Assembly (NCBI GenBank): GCA_031771865.1
Contig: JASISA010000023.1
Span: 806,001 to 870,000, forward strand
Direction: 5' to 3'
From: Nothophaeocryptopus gaeumannii
Lineage: Eukaryota; Ascomycota; Dothideomycetes; Mycosphaerellales; Mycosphaerellaceae
DNA length: 64,000 nt
Shown: in pieces, positions 22,992 through 34,507 of the stretch
Layout: the number at the start of each line of letters is the position of its first letter
Numbering within the stretch: the first letter of the stretch is position 1
Translations under genes and position numbers: made by a program
The notes under the pieces: model-generated
The model's database searches: none
What the model was told of the DNA's origin: nothing
What the model saw: only the letters and a program-made list of their open reading frames with translations

Positions 22992-23923
22992 GGATGAAAG
23001 TGTCAACAAGATCGTCATGGCAGAGTACTGTACTATATAACCTCTGGTCGATGCTCTAAGTCTATAGCTGTAATGCGGTGTGTGTTCTCTTCTCATTGTT
23101 TCGACTTTTCAATCGGGGCAGGGTTTCACTGGTCCAAGAACTGATTTTCAGATTGTTGACGCCGATTTCGGCTTGTTTGGCGCAGGTCTTTCGAAATAAA
23201 TGGCACAATTGCCGTTCGAGGAAGCCTCTCTTGGTCCAATCCTGGAATCGTCAGACCAGAATGTCAGAGTTGAGGGTCACCGGCTCGGATCCCAGCCATC
23301 ACTTGGGCTTTGAAATGATGATCGAAAGCATCAGGTTTCTTTATAGGTGCACGAGTAGAAACCGAAGCAATACCTCTCAGCGTGGACTAGCAGCAAGTCT
23401 TTGAATGGAGGTTGTAGTAAAAGTGGCCCAGTAGGTCTTGCCGATCCCTGCCGTGTCGTCCACGCGAGCTTGGCATTGCTCCGAAGTGTTCATCAAGCCT
23501 TTCCGACAGGAGTCCCAGTTTCGCGAATGCCAGCGCAGTGAGATTGCTTGAGAACTCTAATGTGCCCAATTGCGCTTCGTGATGTGTTGTCGAGCCAGAG
23601 CTGAAAAGCAAGTTTTCGGCGATAGCATGCTGAAGACCCTACTCTCCACATTCCAAGACTGAGATTGACATCCTGTGTCGGTCGACATTGTGGAAAATTT
23701 CCTACTGCATGGAAGCCATGATCGCTTAAGATCATTCTCTCCCTCGTTCAAGATCAATGCCCTCTTCCTGGGACAGCTGAGAAGCTGTACGTCGACTCAG
23801 CGTAACGGTTCGGATATCCTTCGGTCTTCTTCGCACAAGATGCTGAGGGAGCCGTATTGTGCATTTTCGTGACAGCAATATGAGGGCATACATCCAGCAC
23901 GACGAAAGAGGGTTGCTCCATGG
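22992..23923. other. Intergenic, no gene seen
   Basis: About 930 bp. Several open frames of 60-110 codons overlap on both strands; none shows a domain, a splice chain or a convincing start. It lies upstream of the GH76 gene and downstream of the thioesterase gene. Confidence 0.45.
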
Positions 23924-24478
23924 TTACAGCTTCGCTGGTACTTCCCAAGGCTTTGACGCAACAGCAGCTTTGTCGTGCTTTGCCACGCTGATCAGCGCAC
24001 CGTTGTCTTCGCGCTTCATGGTGCCTCTCATGAAAGCCAGACTCTTGCCAGTTGAAATTATTTCGACCTCGCAAAGTACATACACGCCTTCCGGTCCAGG
24101 CCGAAGATATGTGACTTCCAAGTTCCGGGAAACGCCCGCGTTCAGCCAGAAATCCCGGGTACCGATGGCCTGAAGAGGGAAGCTAGTCAACATGTCGTAT
24201 ATGAGAGATTGTGCGCCGCCGTGTAGGTTGCCAGAGCTGTTGCAGTAGAAGCGCTCGACTCTGAATCGAAAGACGGCCATGGCAGTTTTGGGAGAAGTCT
24301 GCTTGAACTCCTTCAACTTGACGTCTTCCTCCAAGAACTGGCTGAGAAAGCGGACATCGTGGGGCGTCTTGATGGACAGTATCGTATTAATCCTATCCTC
24401 CGGCGAGAGCTTCTCGAAGTCCACCTTGGAGGTCATCTCACGGAACTTTTCAGCAAGGGATTCGCCTGGTGGTATCAT
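23924..24478 (-). CDS. Hotdog-fold acyl-CoA thioesterase (PaaI/ACOT13-like)
   Basis: Predicted to hydrolyse an acyl- or aryl-CoA. From the ATG at 24478 the protein has 184 residues. The upstream in-frame extension to 24682 looks like leader sequence, and a TATA-like element lies near 24608. The PaaI signature SGNLHGGAQ (about residues 82-90), with the following Asp95 in IYDML, is the catalytic helix. Strands such as RNLEVTYLRPG and VYVLCEVEI complete the fold. The C-terminus is AKL, again a PTS1-like signal, which suggests a peroxisomal enzyme. The N-terminal ~65 residues are mostly helical and have no recognised domain. Confidence 0.87.
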   Translation of the reverse strand: MIPPGESLAEKFREMTSKVDFEKLSPEDRINTILSIKTPHDVRFLSQFLEEDVKLKEFKQTSPKTAMAVFRFRVERFYCNSSGNLHGGAQSLIYDMLTSFPLQAIGTRDFWLNAGVSRNLEVTYLRPGPEGVYVLCEVEIISTGKSLAFMRGTMKREDNGALISVAKHDKAAVASKPWEVPAKL

Positions 24479-25079
24479 GATGCAGGATGGAAGGCTCAGA
24501 ACTGGGGGAAGAATGTGAATGCTGCCAGACCGAGGGGTGACAAGCTCTCGAGATGCTGAGATGAGAATGAAGTGAGGTTTATGGAGGGTCGATAAGGTCT
24601 GGTATCTATACAGGAGGTGAGATTGTAGGATGCAATCTGTATTCCGAGGCAGATGTCCCCTCGTTAGAGTTCCGCGGTCCAACCCAGCCGACGGGCCGAA
24701 TATTGAGAGCCTCAGGCATACAAAGGTCTTGGCGGAAATGTCAACTTCTTCCTTTCAACTTCCATCTTCCCGGTTTCATTGGCATCGGTCCATCAATCAT
24801 ATGTTGGGCTTCAACAGGCTCTTTGAGCACGTCGTCAAGCTCATGATACGCTGTTCAGGCGGGGACTTTGTGTACAGGACGCACATTTTGATCTATTCCG
24901 CCAGGCTGCAAACTCCGACAAGCTACGGCTCACAGTGAAGTCGCGTCTGAAGCGCTTGGCATTATGACTAAGCCAGAACTTTCGCCTGAGGCCGTCAAAA
25001 GCTCTGCTGCCGCTTCTCGTAGCGACAACATGTCAGGAAAGCTTGCACTGATGTTCCACATCCAAGGTATTTTCGGATC
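24479..25079. other. Intergenic, no gene seen
   Basis: About 600 bp between the thioesterase start and the 3' end of the reductase gene, both on the minus strand. It likely holds the thioesterase promoter. Confidence 0.45.
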
Positions 25080-26523
25080 TCAAACCATCGGTCTCGCCTC
25101 CCCAACAAGCATATCCGGCAGCAGTCCCAACCTCGCATTCTCTCCATACATCTCGTAAATTGCCTCAATCGTATCAACATAGCCTGTCCATTTCATCCGT
25201 CTCGCCTTGTTCATGTTCAATGTCCCCATAGCGATAAGAACCGCGTCGCCCATTTGGAAGTTATCTTCAGGGTTCTCGAAAGGGTTGGAGGTAATACGGC
25301 CGGCGGATGTAGATTGGATTTCGGACCAAGCAGTGGCGTTGACAGGATCTTTCGCCCAATCAACAAGCGAAAAGCGGGTGCGGTGGATTGAAGGAGGTCC
25401 ATAACCCATCGGTGTCGCTTTGCCGCCTTTATCGATTCGACTTGCTCGTACTTGACTCTCATCGTCAAGAGGAGGAGTCACAGACGGAGCACCGTACCAA
25501 CGTGCCAACTCGTTGAAGTATCGGTCCCAGCTAAGTGGTGCCGTATCCTGCGCATTAAACCTTTCCCCGGCACACTTCTCCTCCAACACAGCCCACTCAC
25601 TCAAATACCCCGTCAGTCTCGCTGTAGCATGTTTCCTTTCATCCTGCCATATCCTCCAATCACTCGGAAACGTCAAAGCTTCTCCTTTGTGTGCTTGTAC
25701 AGCGGCATACACCGCCCAGGGCTGGAAACCGTTGATCTGTGCTGTGGTGACAGAGCCGATGATCCAAGCGGGAGAGATGATGTTCCATGAGATGGAGTTA
25801 CGTTTGCAGTAAGAGAAAAGGATTTCCTCTTGTGGATAGTAGAAGTTGGGTTCGAGGTGTTTCGGTTGGGGGTCGGATTCGTTTGCGGGCGTGCGATGAC
25901 GGCCGATGTGGACGCCTAGTAGTCAATAGTGAGCTGTCCGGAGCATGCTGCTAATGGGAATACTCACCATAATTCTTTGCTCCAGTCTGAAGGAGAGACC
26001 TCTTCGGCTTAATCCCGCTCCCCTCCAACCCCTCGATAAAATTCCTCAGCAACTTCACATTAACCTCGACCAACTCATCCGCGTTGCTCCAAGAGTGCGT
26101 CTTCTCCCTGCTCAGATCTGACTTTGGCTGCAGATACGAATAAAAGAAGACATAATCCGCCTCGACACCAGCATTCTTCACCGCTTTCGCAATTTCCTCT
26201 GGAGGATTCAAGAAATCGACAGCAACATGTTGCGCTCGACTCCGTTGATCATCTGTCAGTAGGGCCATCATCTCCTTGGGAGGAGGCTTGCGTGAGAGCG
26301 CGTAGACTTTTGACCAACGATCGGGGCTTTCGAGCGGAACACGCATTGTAGCAAAGCCGGAGATTCCTGTGGTGGATCAGCGTGCTGCCATTGGAGTAGA
26401 CTGACGTCTGCACTGACCATTGGCGCCAGTGACGATGGCTTGAAGACCTTTCAGAGAGGGGTCAAACGTAGGCAAGTTTCTGTAAATGCCTCTGTTGTGC
26501 AGTGGCCACTGCTCGGAGCCCAT
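25080..26523 (-). CDS. PRISE-like NAD(P)H-dependent enone reductase (SDR superfamily)
   Basis: Three exons (26523-26418, 26366-25968, 25915-25080) separated by 51- and 52-nt introns give 446 residues. The joins restore conserved sequence: VTGANG|ISGF at the cofactor site and KNYG|VHIGR at the second junction. The family (progesterone 5-beta-reductase/iridoid synthase-like, with fungal relatives such as SirQ) reduces activated C=C bonds. The expected Lys is in LLQTGAKNYG and the Tyr in NFYYPQEEIL, and the substrate-side segment WNIISPAWIIGSV is present. Fungal members often sit in secondary-metabolite clusters, but no synthase is seen here. Substrate unknown. Confidence 0.88.
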
Positions 26524-27034
26524 TGTAATATCTAATGTTGCTGTGGTTAGAACGAGGGCAAGGCCTGTTGCAAGGTTCGCGGCAAGTCCCGTCGATACTG
26601 GGCTTGTGAGTGAATGTGGGATTGGGATTTGACATAAAACAACTTCAAGCAATCAGCATCTCGGAAGATGTGCCGGCGGTAGGGGATGATGTTGGAGAGA
26701 CCATGGTCCTTACCAAGGGACTTTCGGGTGAACGTCTGCGGGGCATGAGATCATTGCCGACAACAGCTCAGGAACCAAAGTTTAAATCAAAGCTGCGTTT
26801 GCGGAGCCGCTTGACGACCAAGTCGAACTTGACATCTTGTTGTTATCAATAAAAATCCCGAAAACGCTCGCTATGCCCTGTAGCGTATTCAGTCTGTTCG
26901 CAAAACCACACGTACGCCGCCCTTACCTTACGCCATATCCTGCCATGCAGTCTATGCCGGTGCTCATTGCCCATTCGTATCCCATAATGCGTTTCCCGTA
27001 ATCGTCCCATCTTTTGCGCCTGGAGATCCCAGAT
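26524..27034. other. Intergenic, no gene seen
   Basis: About 500 bp: the promoter side of the reductase gene and the 3' side of the EamA transporter, with no open frame worth calling. Confidence 0.5.
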
Positions 27035-28577
27035 CTATCGTAAAGCTCGCATCTGTATCTCTTGCACCGGTAGCCGATCGTGGTCCTCTCCAGTTTCAAC
27101 GTCAGTCATGCCACCAAGCAAACCTCTCTGAGCTTCCTCATCCGCGACTGCGCGACTTGTGTGAGCATGCTCTTGCTTTTCGCCTGAACTTTTCTGAAGC
27201 GCTACGACAATTGCTGATCCAAGAATCAGGCTAGAGCCGGTGATCGAAAGGATGTCTGGCGTATGTCCAAAGATGAGCTTATCGAAGGCGATTGCGAAAA
27301 GCATCTGCGTGTAGGCCATGTTTGTCGCTCGAGACGACTTCTCGTAGGCAAGGCCAGCTGACAGAAGGAATTGCTGCGATACTAGTTAGCTCAGATCATG
27401 ACACCCTCGAAGACGGACGTACCATAATGAATCCGCAAACGCCCAAAAACATGAGATAACCCCATTCTTTTAAGTCTGCTGGGAGAGCAAACCCAATTTC
27501 AGGGACCGCAAGCATCATGATGAGACTGAGTCCCGTGCACCAGGCAGCGAAGTAGTTGACCGAGATCAAAGGATGTGCCCGCTTCCCTATCCATCTGATC
27601 GTGGTGAAAGCGACGACAGAACCGGCCACTCCCACCAAAGCTATCCCAACAGCCGTCAATCGCTGCATCGGGGTGTAGTCCTCGTAATTTGAGGCATCCG
27701 CGGGTTCTGCAGGAGCTGTCGCGTTCCCGCTTGGCACGACATCTCCATTACCGGATGCTGGCGGGGCGTCTGATCCTCCCAAAGCTTGTAAAAGCGACGT
27801 TGGCCGCGCAATGAAGACAACACCGAGAAGAGAGACCAGTGTACCGATCATTTCGGCGCGAGTGAAAGGCTCCTTGATGACCTTCGCACATACCCAGCAA
27901 GTGATTCCAGGTGTGAGGAAAGTGATGACCGTAGCGTCTGCCAAGGGTAGGTACAGGAGCGAGTAGTACATACCGAACACGCCGAAGAAGCCTCCAAAAC
28001 TTCGTGCTACGAGGAGCCATCTCACATCTTTGGCGCCTAGAAGGAACTGTGGGGTCTGTTTGTACCACATCCATCCAACACACAGTAGCATCGTGATACT
28101 CATCCGCGGGAAAAGAATTTGAAATGGGTGCATGCCCTGTCCTTCATTGCCTTCAACCTCCAGGAGCCGAGTGGCCACGTTCATCAAGGTCGCAAATATT
28201 TGAGCGGCCAGCATGTACGCCAGGCCCTTGTTGTGGATCCAGGATGCTTGGAGCTTGCCTCTCCATCCTGGTAATAGAGGGAGGGAAGAGGGAGGAAGTC
28301 CCGATTCGCGGTGTGTCTGCTGCGATATTCGGCCTGGCTGGATCTGCTCATACTCGTCTACTGAAAGAATTGAAAGTGTACTTGGCGACAGAGGTCGGAT
28401 TGGGCCTGGCATGGGCGCTGATAGATAGACATGGCTCTCGAACTCCGGCTTGCTCCTACCCTCGATCTTGGGCGTTGAATTTATGCTGGCCGGCTCCGTC
28501 TCGTAGGCGTCAGGGGGCTGTAAAGCGGGTTTGTCATGTGCATTTTCGGATTTGGTGGCAGGAAAGCTCATGGTCAT
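27035..28577 (-). CDS. EamA/DMT-family membrane transporter
   Basis: Exons 28577-27423 and 27373-27035, joined over a 49-nt intron (gtacgt to tcgcag), give 497 residues. The first ~110 residues are hydrophilic and likely cytosolic. About ten membrane helices follow, arranged as two EamA repeats. Typical segments are GLAYMLAAQIFATLMNV, FPRMSITMLLCVGWMW, SFGGFFGVFGMYYSLLYLPLADATVITFLTP and, in the second exon, SSRATNMAYTQMLFAIAFDK. A charged loop between the halves carries a low-complexity Gly/Ala/Pro stretch. The SLC35G-like fungal group exports small metabolites, with substrates mostly unknown. The C-terminal ~45 residues are polar. Start choice: the ATG at 28577, with another two codons downstream. 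Confidence 0.87.
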
Positions 28578-30059
28578 GCATTCGGTTCAGCGCAAGAGCA
28601 GCCGAGATGTGCCTGGAGAAGCGAATAGTGGTATAAAGAATGGAAGCCTGCTGTCGCCGGGTGAGTGGCGTTCAGGTACGAATGAGGAGCGAACTCAGGA
28701 ACAGGAGGAAGCAGTTAAGACTGTCTTTGGTCAAAGAGACGAATGCGACAGAATGAAAATTGAAAGATAGCATCACCAAGGTAGCGATTTTGAGTCAGCA
28801 CACAACGGCAGCGTACTCGCCTCTCCTTGGTCGGTGGTGCAACAACGACCCACTTGATTCCTTCCCCGCGCTCGGTCGGGTGCAGCTTCAAATGGCAGGT
28901 GTGAATGGCGGGCAAAGGGCGCGGCGGGCGCAGCGACCGCGGCGGCGGTGTCATGATGTATGGCGGCAGCGAATGTACTGGGGTGTGTGAGCTCGCGCGT
29001 GGGATGTCGCATATTCTGTCGTACAGCAGCTTGTGTGCTTCTCGTATCGTGCTTGCGTGCAAATGGTGCAGAAGAGGGGGGACGGAGGAGGGAGGAGGTG
29101 AAGTCGCAACGTCGTTGATCGTGCGTTTCATCACAGGCAAGAAGTCGAGCTCTTGGCGAATGACTCTCTTCGACGCGCCGCGCTGAGCAAACTCTAATCT
29201 GGCAGCATCGAGACAAGACAACCTTTGCACCGACGCCCTTCCCAAACCCAGCTTACCAACATGTGTCTGTCGCGTGCGCGGTTACATGACAGGAGAAGCG
29301 TATGGCGACGGCTTCGATAGGGCCCAAGCGGCATACCCTTCACGCCGCTCATATCAACTTCGCCCCGGACACGCTCTCGCAGCGGCGTGCGGCTGAGCTG
29401 CGGCCAGAAGGACATGTCCAGCGATGACCGCAATGAGCTACTGCCGCGGCCCCGATGTTCACAAGTCCGTCGACCAGGAAGATCGAGAACAGGAAGGTTT
29501 TGCTGTACTGCCAGTTGGAGACGTTCCTGGACGATAACGGTACTTCACGCCAGATTGACGTGCATACGATGCACTCCATTGTCTAGCCGAGTCCTTGCGG
29601 TCGTTCGGACTATCCACGGACTGCACCATTCCATGGCGCAGAGCAAGACGGCTTTGACTTGCCTTGGTGTGTTACTGACATGCTGGAGAATGCTGCACGC
29701 CTCATTGCAACTATTTCTTGGGATTAGATGCGCTACAAAAGATATAGGGCGTGAGTTATGCAGAGCATTCGATGCCGATCACTGCTCGACAGAATAGACT
29801 CAGGACGGCTGCTCGACGCAACTACAACTTTGCTTTCGCTTGCGCTGATACATCCTTGCATCTGGACTCAACTCAGCTCTGTACTCCGATAGCACATGCT
29901 GACGATGTAGCAGAATCCGGTGGCTCCATGAGAACGTGCAGCCGCAACTCTATGAACATGCAACTACATACGCTAGGGCTGATGTATAACAGGGCTGACC
30001 ATATAAGATGAAGTGAGTCCCACCCCCAAAATCTTCGTGAGTCTGGTTGAACCACGCTC
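28578..30059. other. Divergent intergenic region, no gene seen
   Basis: About 1.5 kb between the divergently transcribed EamA transporter and MFS pump. Overlapping open frames of up to 176 codons exist on both strands, but they are Arg/Ser/Pro-rich and show no domain. A TATA-like ATATAAGA lies at 30001, about 60 bp before the MFS start. Confidence 0.5.
30001..30008 (+). promoter_or_regulatory. TATA-like box of the MFS pump gene
   Basis: ATATAAGA lies 59 bp upstream of the ATG at 30060, a usual spacing for a fungal TATA element with a short leader. Confidence 0.4.
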
Positions 30060-31892
30060 ATGTCTTCGCTATTGAAGGATGGCGCCTCCAAGAAGCGCTC
30101 TCCAGAAGACTCACGAACGCCGCAGAGCAAAACGAACGCAGCATTGACAGACCGCCTTGACGCCGATGACGACTCCCAAGGCAACCTAGTGTACGAGTAT
30201 GCAGATGACGAACCCGAACTTCACTGGCGAACAATCGTGGCCTGCGCGGCCATCTTCCTACTTTACTTCGTCCAAATCTTCGCGCTCAATGGTCCTCCTA
30301 CGATCTTGACATATATCAGCAAAGATCTCAACGCCGGTGCAGAACAGACTTGGATCCCGAACTCCCTGTCTCTCGTCCAAGCTGTAGTGGGACCAATCCT
30401 CTCCTTAGCCTCTGATAGGCTCCAAGCCAGGAAGACGCTTCTCGTTGCCTTCTGCCTGATTTCAGTAGTCGGTGCCGCCATAGCGCCCGGGTCTGGGTCC
30501 GTCGGGAGACTAATCGCTGCGCAAGTTCTTATTGGGTTCGGCTTCGCAGCTGTTCCTCTATGTTACAGCGTACCAAGCGAAATCTTGCCGAGGAAATGGA
30601 GACCGGTTGTACAGGGAGCCCTTGGCGTAGTGGGGGCGGCAGGGACAATCGTAGCTTTGCTCAGTTCCGGGGCCATGGTGAGGGACAGTCCTGAGCAAGG
30701 TTGGCGGCATTGGTACTGGATCCAAGTTGCGCTTTGGGCTTTGACAGCGGTCTCACTCTTTGTTGGATACAGGCCGCCGAAGAGACATACAAATCTCGAT
30801 GATAAGAGCTTGTGGCAGAAACTCAGCTCGCTGGATCTTGTTGGGCTGTTCTTGCTCATGACCGGCTTGACCCTCTTCCTTACTGGCATGGACCTTGGTG
30901 GCGGTCTTTATCCCTGGAGCGATAGACGCACGCTTGGGACACTGATAGCCGGAATTGTTGTAATGATCGCATTTGGCCTGTACGAGTGGAAAGGAACTTC
31001 TACCGGCGTGCTGGACCACGACCTCTTCAAGGGTGTGATGGGTCGGACGTTCGCACTTTGTCTGCTGCTCATCTTCGTTGAGGGCATCATGCTCTTCACT
31101 ATCATCATTTTCTATGCTCAACTGTAAGCCTACAGCAATTCCGTTATTGTTATATGAGTCCTAACGTATTACAGCACCGGCGACCTCTTCGAGACCGACG
31201 CGTTCCTCATCGCCGCACGAGTAACACCATTCTGGATCGCCTCCTTCATCTCAAACGCAATATCTGGCTACCTCAGCTCCCGCTTTCGCACGATCCGCAT
31301 ACCAATGTTCATCGGCTTCCTGCTGTTCACAGCAGCATTCATTGGCTTCGCCACAATCGAACCTAGCGACTCCACGAGCGCCATCGTATTCGGTGCTCTC
31401 GCTGGTCTCGGCTTTGGAGCGCCTCTGATCATGATCGTAGCAGCTGTGCACCTCTCGATCCCGCATCATCTTATAGCTACAGCGACGGCTATCGTAACGT
31501 CGACGAGAGCTGTTGCTGCTGTCATGATCACTGCGATCAATGCTGCTGCTCTTATGAATCGGGCAGAGAAGTACATACCGGAATATGTGTCGAGTGCGGT
31601 ACTACGAGCAGGACTGCCTGCCAGTTGCGTTTCGAGCTTCATCACTCAGTTGACTGCAGGCGGCCAAGTCGGACTGACCGCATCTTGCAACTTGACTCCA
31701 GAGATCACTGCTGCAGGCGTCGCAGCCTTGAAGCAAGCAAACGCAGACGCAATACGTGTAGTCTTCATCATCGCCGCGCCATTCGGGGCAGTAGCCTGCA
31801 TCGTCACATACTGGCTGGGAGACCTAAGCAAAACAATGAACTACCGTGTAGAAGCACCAGTGGAGAGGCTCCGCGCCAGAGTAAAAGGTTGA
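30060..31892 (+). CDS. MFS efflux pump, TRI12/DHA2-like, 14 helices
   Basis: Exons 30060-31123 and 31175-31892 (51-nt intron with ctaac branch) give 593 residues. A polar N-terminus of ~60 residues is followed by about 14 membrane helices. Family motifs include WIPNSLSLVQAVVGPILSLASDRLQARK (helix 2 and loop 2-3) and IGFGFAAVPLCYSVPSEILPRKWRP. HWYWIQVALWALTAVSL and, after the splice, GDLFETDAF and LVTSTRAVAAVM-type helices follow. Relatives include the trichothecene efflux pump TRI12 and siderophore/drug exporters. No biosynthetic core gene is nearby, so general xenobiotic efflux is the default guess. It converges on the small gene at 31963. Confidence 0.88.
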
Positions 31893-31962
31893 GTCTAGAT
31901 TCACCCCATCGTCAAATCTCACACCAACCACAATCTATCATCGGACTCCCTCAGCTTTCATT

Positions 31963-32355
31963 TCACTTCTCAACCCCTCCAAATCCCCTCTCGAGCGTCC
32001 TATCAATATCATCTGGCGCTGCCTGAAACAATATCTTCGTCTTGGGAGCCACCTCCCTGGAGATATTCACCGTTTCCTCGAATTGCTCCACAAACTGATT
32101 CGCCATTCTGACTCCTCCGCCGATAATCAGAGCATCCCAATTCCCGGTACTCAAGTTCTCCTTGAGTTCACTTAATGACTTTGTGAAGTTCTCCGGATCC
32201 AGAAACGTAAGTTGAACGATGTAGCCGGATTTGCGGGCTCTTTCAGCGCCTTCGTTGACTTTTGCTTGCACGGCTTCGTTGGAGATTGAGGAGTCGAAAG
32301 GGTGGCCAGGGAGGCCGAAGTGGAGGGCTCGGATGGGGTTTGAGGTGGAGGACAT
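31963..32355 (-). CDS. Small conserved-looking protein, function unknown
   Basis: From the ATG at 32355 (ggacATGtcc on the opposite strand is a clear start) the protein has 130 residues. It alternates predicted strands and helices: ALHFGLPGHPF, GYIVQLTFLDPE, NWDALIIGGGVRM and KTKILFQAAPDD. This looks like a small Rossmann-like alpha/beta fold with a Gly-rich turn (IIGGGVR). I do not recognise the family. The longer in-frame extension to 32577 looks like leader. Its 3' end lies 70 bp from that of the MFS pump. Confidence 0.7.
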   Translation of the reverse strand: MSSTSNPIRALHFGLPGHPFDSSISNEAVQAKVNEGAERARKSGYIVQLTFLDPENFTKSLSELKENLSTGNWDALIIGGGVRMANQFVEQFEETVNISREVAPKTKILFQAAPDDIDRTLERGFGGVEK

Positions 32356-32733
32356 GATAGGTATCTGTGTTGATATACAAGGGTTCTGGTGGTGATGAGG
32401 TTGGTTTATATCTCGAATTTGCGACGGAGGTCGGTAAAAGAACTGGATGCGTTGCCGTTGGTTAGTCATATAATTGTTCGGAGCTGAAGCTGTCCAGCTC
32501 GGGCGAGCATGAGGCTGCAGCGGAATTGCGTCAGAGTTGCTAGGCGACAGTATGCGATAGCATGAGGATGCTAGCAACTGATCTCTTTGATTCTTTTTAT
32601 GGGAAGCTGACGACTTTTAGATAGCTATCTATTGGGTTTCGTATTGTTGAGCACTTCTTTTACTGAATTGGTGAAGGAGACATGAGCAGAGTCGTGCTAT
32701 GGCTTTGCCATGATACGATGCCTATGGCGACTT

Positions 32734-34507
32734 CTACAAGCTTAATGTTGACCAGTATGTTTGCGTAGGCACTGATTGTGTGTATGCTCTTAGGAGTCTG
32801 CGAAAGGCTTCAATGAGATCGTGATCTTGAATATCCATGGGAGAGCTGATGAGATTACACAGAGATGGTGTCCAGTCTCGACAGAATCTGCAGTCATTGT
32901 TAGCACACCATGCCCAAAATGCCCCATGTTCAATGATACCGACTTTCTCAATATACTTGACGCCAATACCCACGCCATCAGTATCCTCGATTTCACTGTC
33001 CTCGCCAAAGTCCATGTTGTCTTCGTCCAAGCATGTCAGACAATTGACCACAACCTCCTCGTAGATTTGACCCACACGTCCAGGCAGCTCGCGCCTCGCG
33101 AGGTCAACCAATAGCTTTTTGATCGCATGAGGCCTCTTTCGCGCAAGCTCTTCGACGGTTAAGTTAAGCAGAGCAACGTTCGGTGTCCTAACCTTTCCAT
33201 CCTCACCATACAAGACGAAAGACTCCCATAGACCGATCTCAAGCAGACATACGCCGAGGCTGTAGATGTCATGTTGCATGGAGTAGATCTGTTCTGGATG
33301 TAGTCCTTGCCGCTCGGGATGTCGGTAGAGGTTTCTGTGCCAGTCCGCGTCACCTCGAAAGTTAGTGATACCGTCTACACTACGTATCTGCTCGAAGCCG
33401 ATCAGATAGAATGGACCAAGTCGATCGTCGCCGAACCCGATGAGGTTCTCTGGTCGAATGTTCTTGTGGACGAAGTCAAGGGTGTGAACGTAATTGACTG
33501 CTCTTGCCAGCTGTTTTGCTAGGTCGACCCGCTCCGTGAGTGTGTGAGCCACCCGCGAGGAAAGGCAATTCCGAAGTGAGCGTGGTTCGCCAGGCGCAGG
33601 GGTCTCAAAGACTATGTCAAAGGCTTTGACTCTGCTGCCGCTACTCCTGGTCTTGATAAAGCCTTTGCATTTCAAGACACCGAAGGTTGACGGATCTACG
33701 CATTGTAGTTTGGTGGCGAGAATCCGAATGTCCTTGTCCATGTCTCCGACATATGAGCCCGGCAGGCACATGATCGTATCGACGATGAAGGCTTTCTTGC
33801 TCGGTCTTTGCACATACTTTGCTGATGAGTGAGGAATCGTACGCACTTCGGCGTTCTCCAGGCCATCGGTAGGAAGAGCAACGTGCGCTGGCTGCGACAA
33901 ATTCCCTTGCACCGCGCCACGAATGCGTCTGGCGGTGTTCAGAATCAAAGTGCCTTCTGTCGGTTGCGCCGCGTTAAGTCTGTCGAGCTCAGCGTCAATG
34001 ACTGGACCTGCTACTCTGATCAACAGAAACCAAGACGGGTCGTAGGCCTTCTGCCAGGTATCCAGCGTCTTGATAGAATCGTCTAGATACGACTTGACAA
34101 ACATATACTTCCATCGCTTCACGGCTACAGCCCTGTCCTTGGTTCCGTTTGGCTGGGTGCGCTGTTTGAACAATCTCTTGAGCTTTTCTCTCACGTACTC
34201 CAGTTTGACGACAAGAACACTCAGCGTGTCTTTCTGATTGGCCTGAATTTCTTCACTGAGGCTGGGTAAGATTTGCTGAATGAGCTCGAGTTGTGTCTTC
34301 GTCCGGATCCATTGATTACGTAGGAGGGACACTCGATCTACCACTTCGTTTTGGGCATTTGATAGGCTTTGATAGAGTGTCGTAAGCTCTCTGCCGATGC
34401 TAAGAAGAGTCAGAAGACCTTGTGATAACTCGCTATCTCACCACAACGTACGAGCAGGCGTTCGCAAGAATCCCCACCACAGCGCCAGCTATAGACACCT
34501 CCATCAT
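32734..34507 (-). CDS. HeLo-like N-terminal helical domain plus pseudokinase
   Basis: Exons 34507-34452 and 34399-32734 (52-nt intron, gtacgt donor, cttag acceptor) give 573 residues. The first exon supplies a small hydrophobic helix (VSIAGAVVGILANACS) that continues into IGRELTTLYQSLSNAQ. With the following helices to about residue 120, this looks like the HeLo/HeLo-like N-terminal domains of fungal cell-death and STAND proteins; that match is by eye. Residues ~225-480 are kinase-like. The catalytic HRD loop reads HKNIRPEN (330-337, Asp replaced by Asn), the DFG position reads IGF (352-354), and DIYSLGVCLLEIGLWE is the helix F region. Catalysis is therefore unlikely. A conserved C-terminal block (VVVNCLTCLDEDN) follows. 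The gene is head to head with an active kinase-WD40 gene. Confidence 0.8.
34400..34451 (-). other. Intron 1 of the HeLo-like pseudokinase gene
   Basis: Starts gtacgt and ends ctcttcttag, 52 nt, with a TCTGAC branch site. Without it the first 37 residues, including the N-terminal hydrophobic helix, would be lost and the gene would appear to start at a non-ATG codon. Confidence 0.75.

Noticed and set aside
28715..29245. 176-codon frame between the two transporter genes
   Set aside because: Arg/Pro/Ser-rich, overlaps open frames on the opposite strand, no domain.
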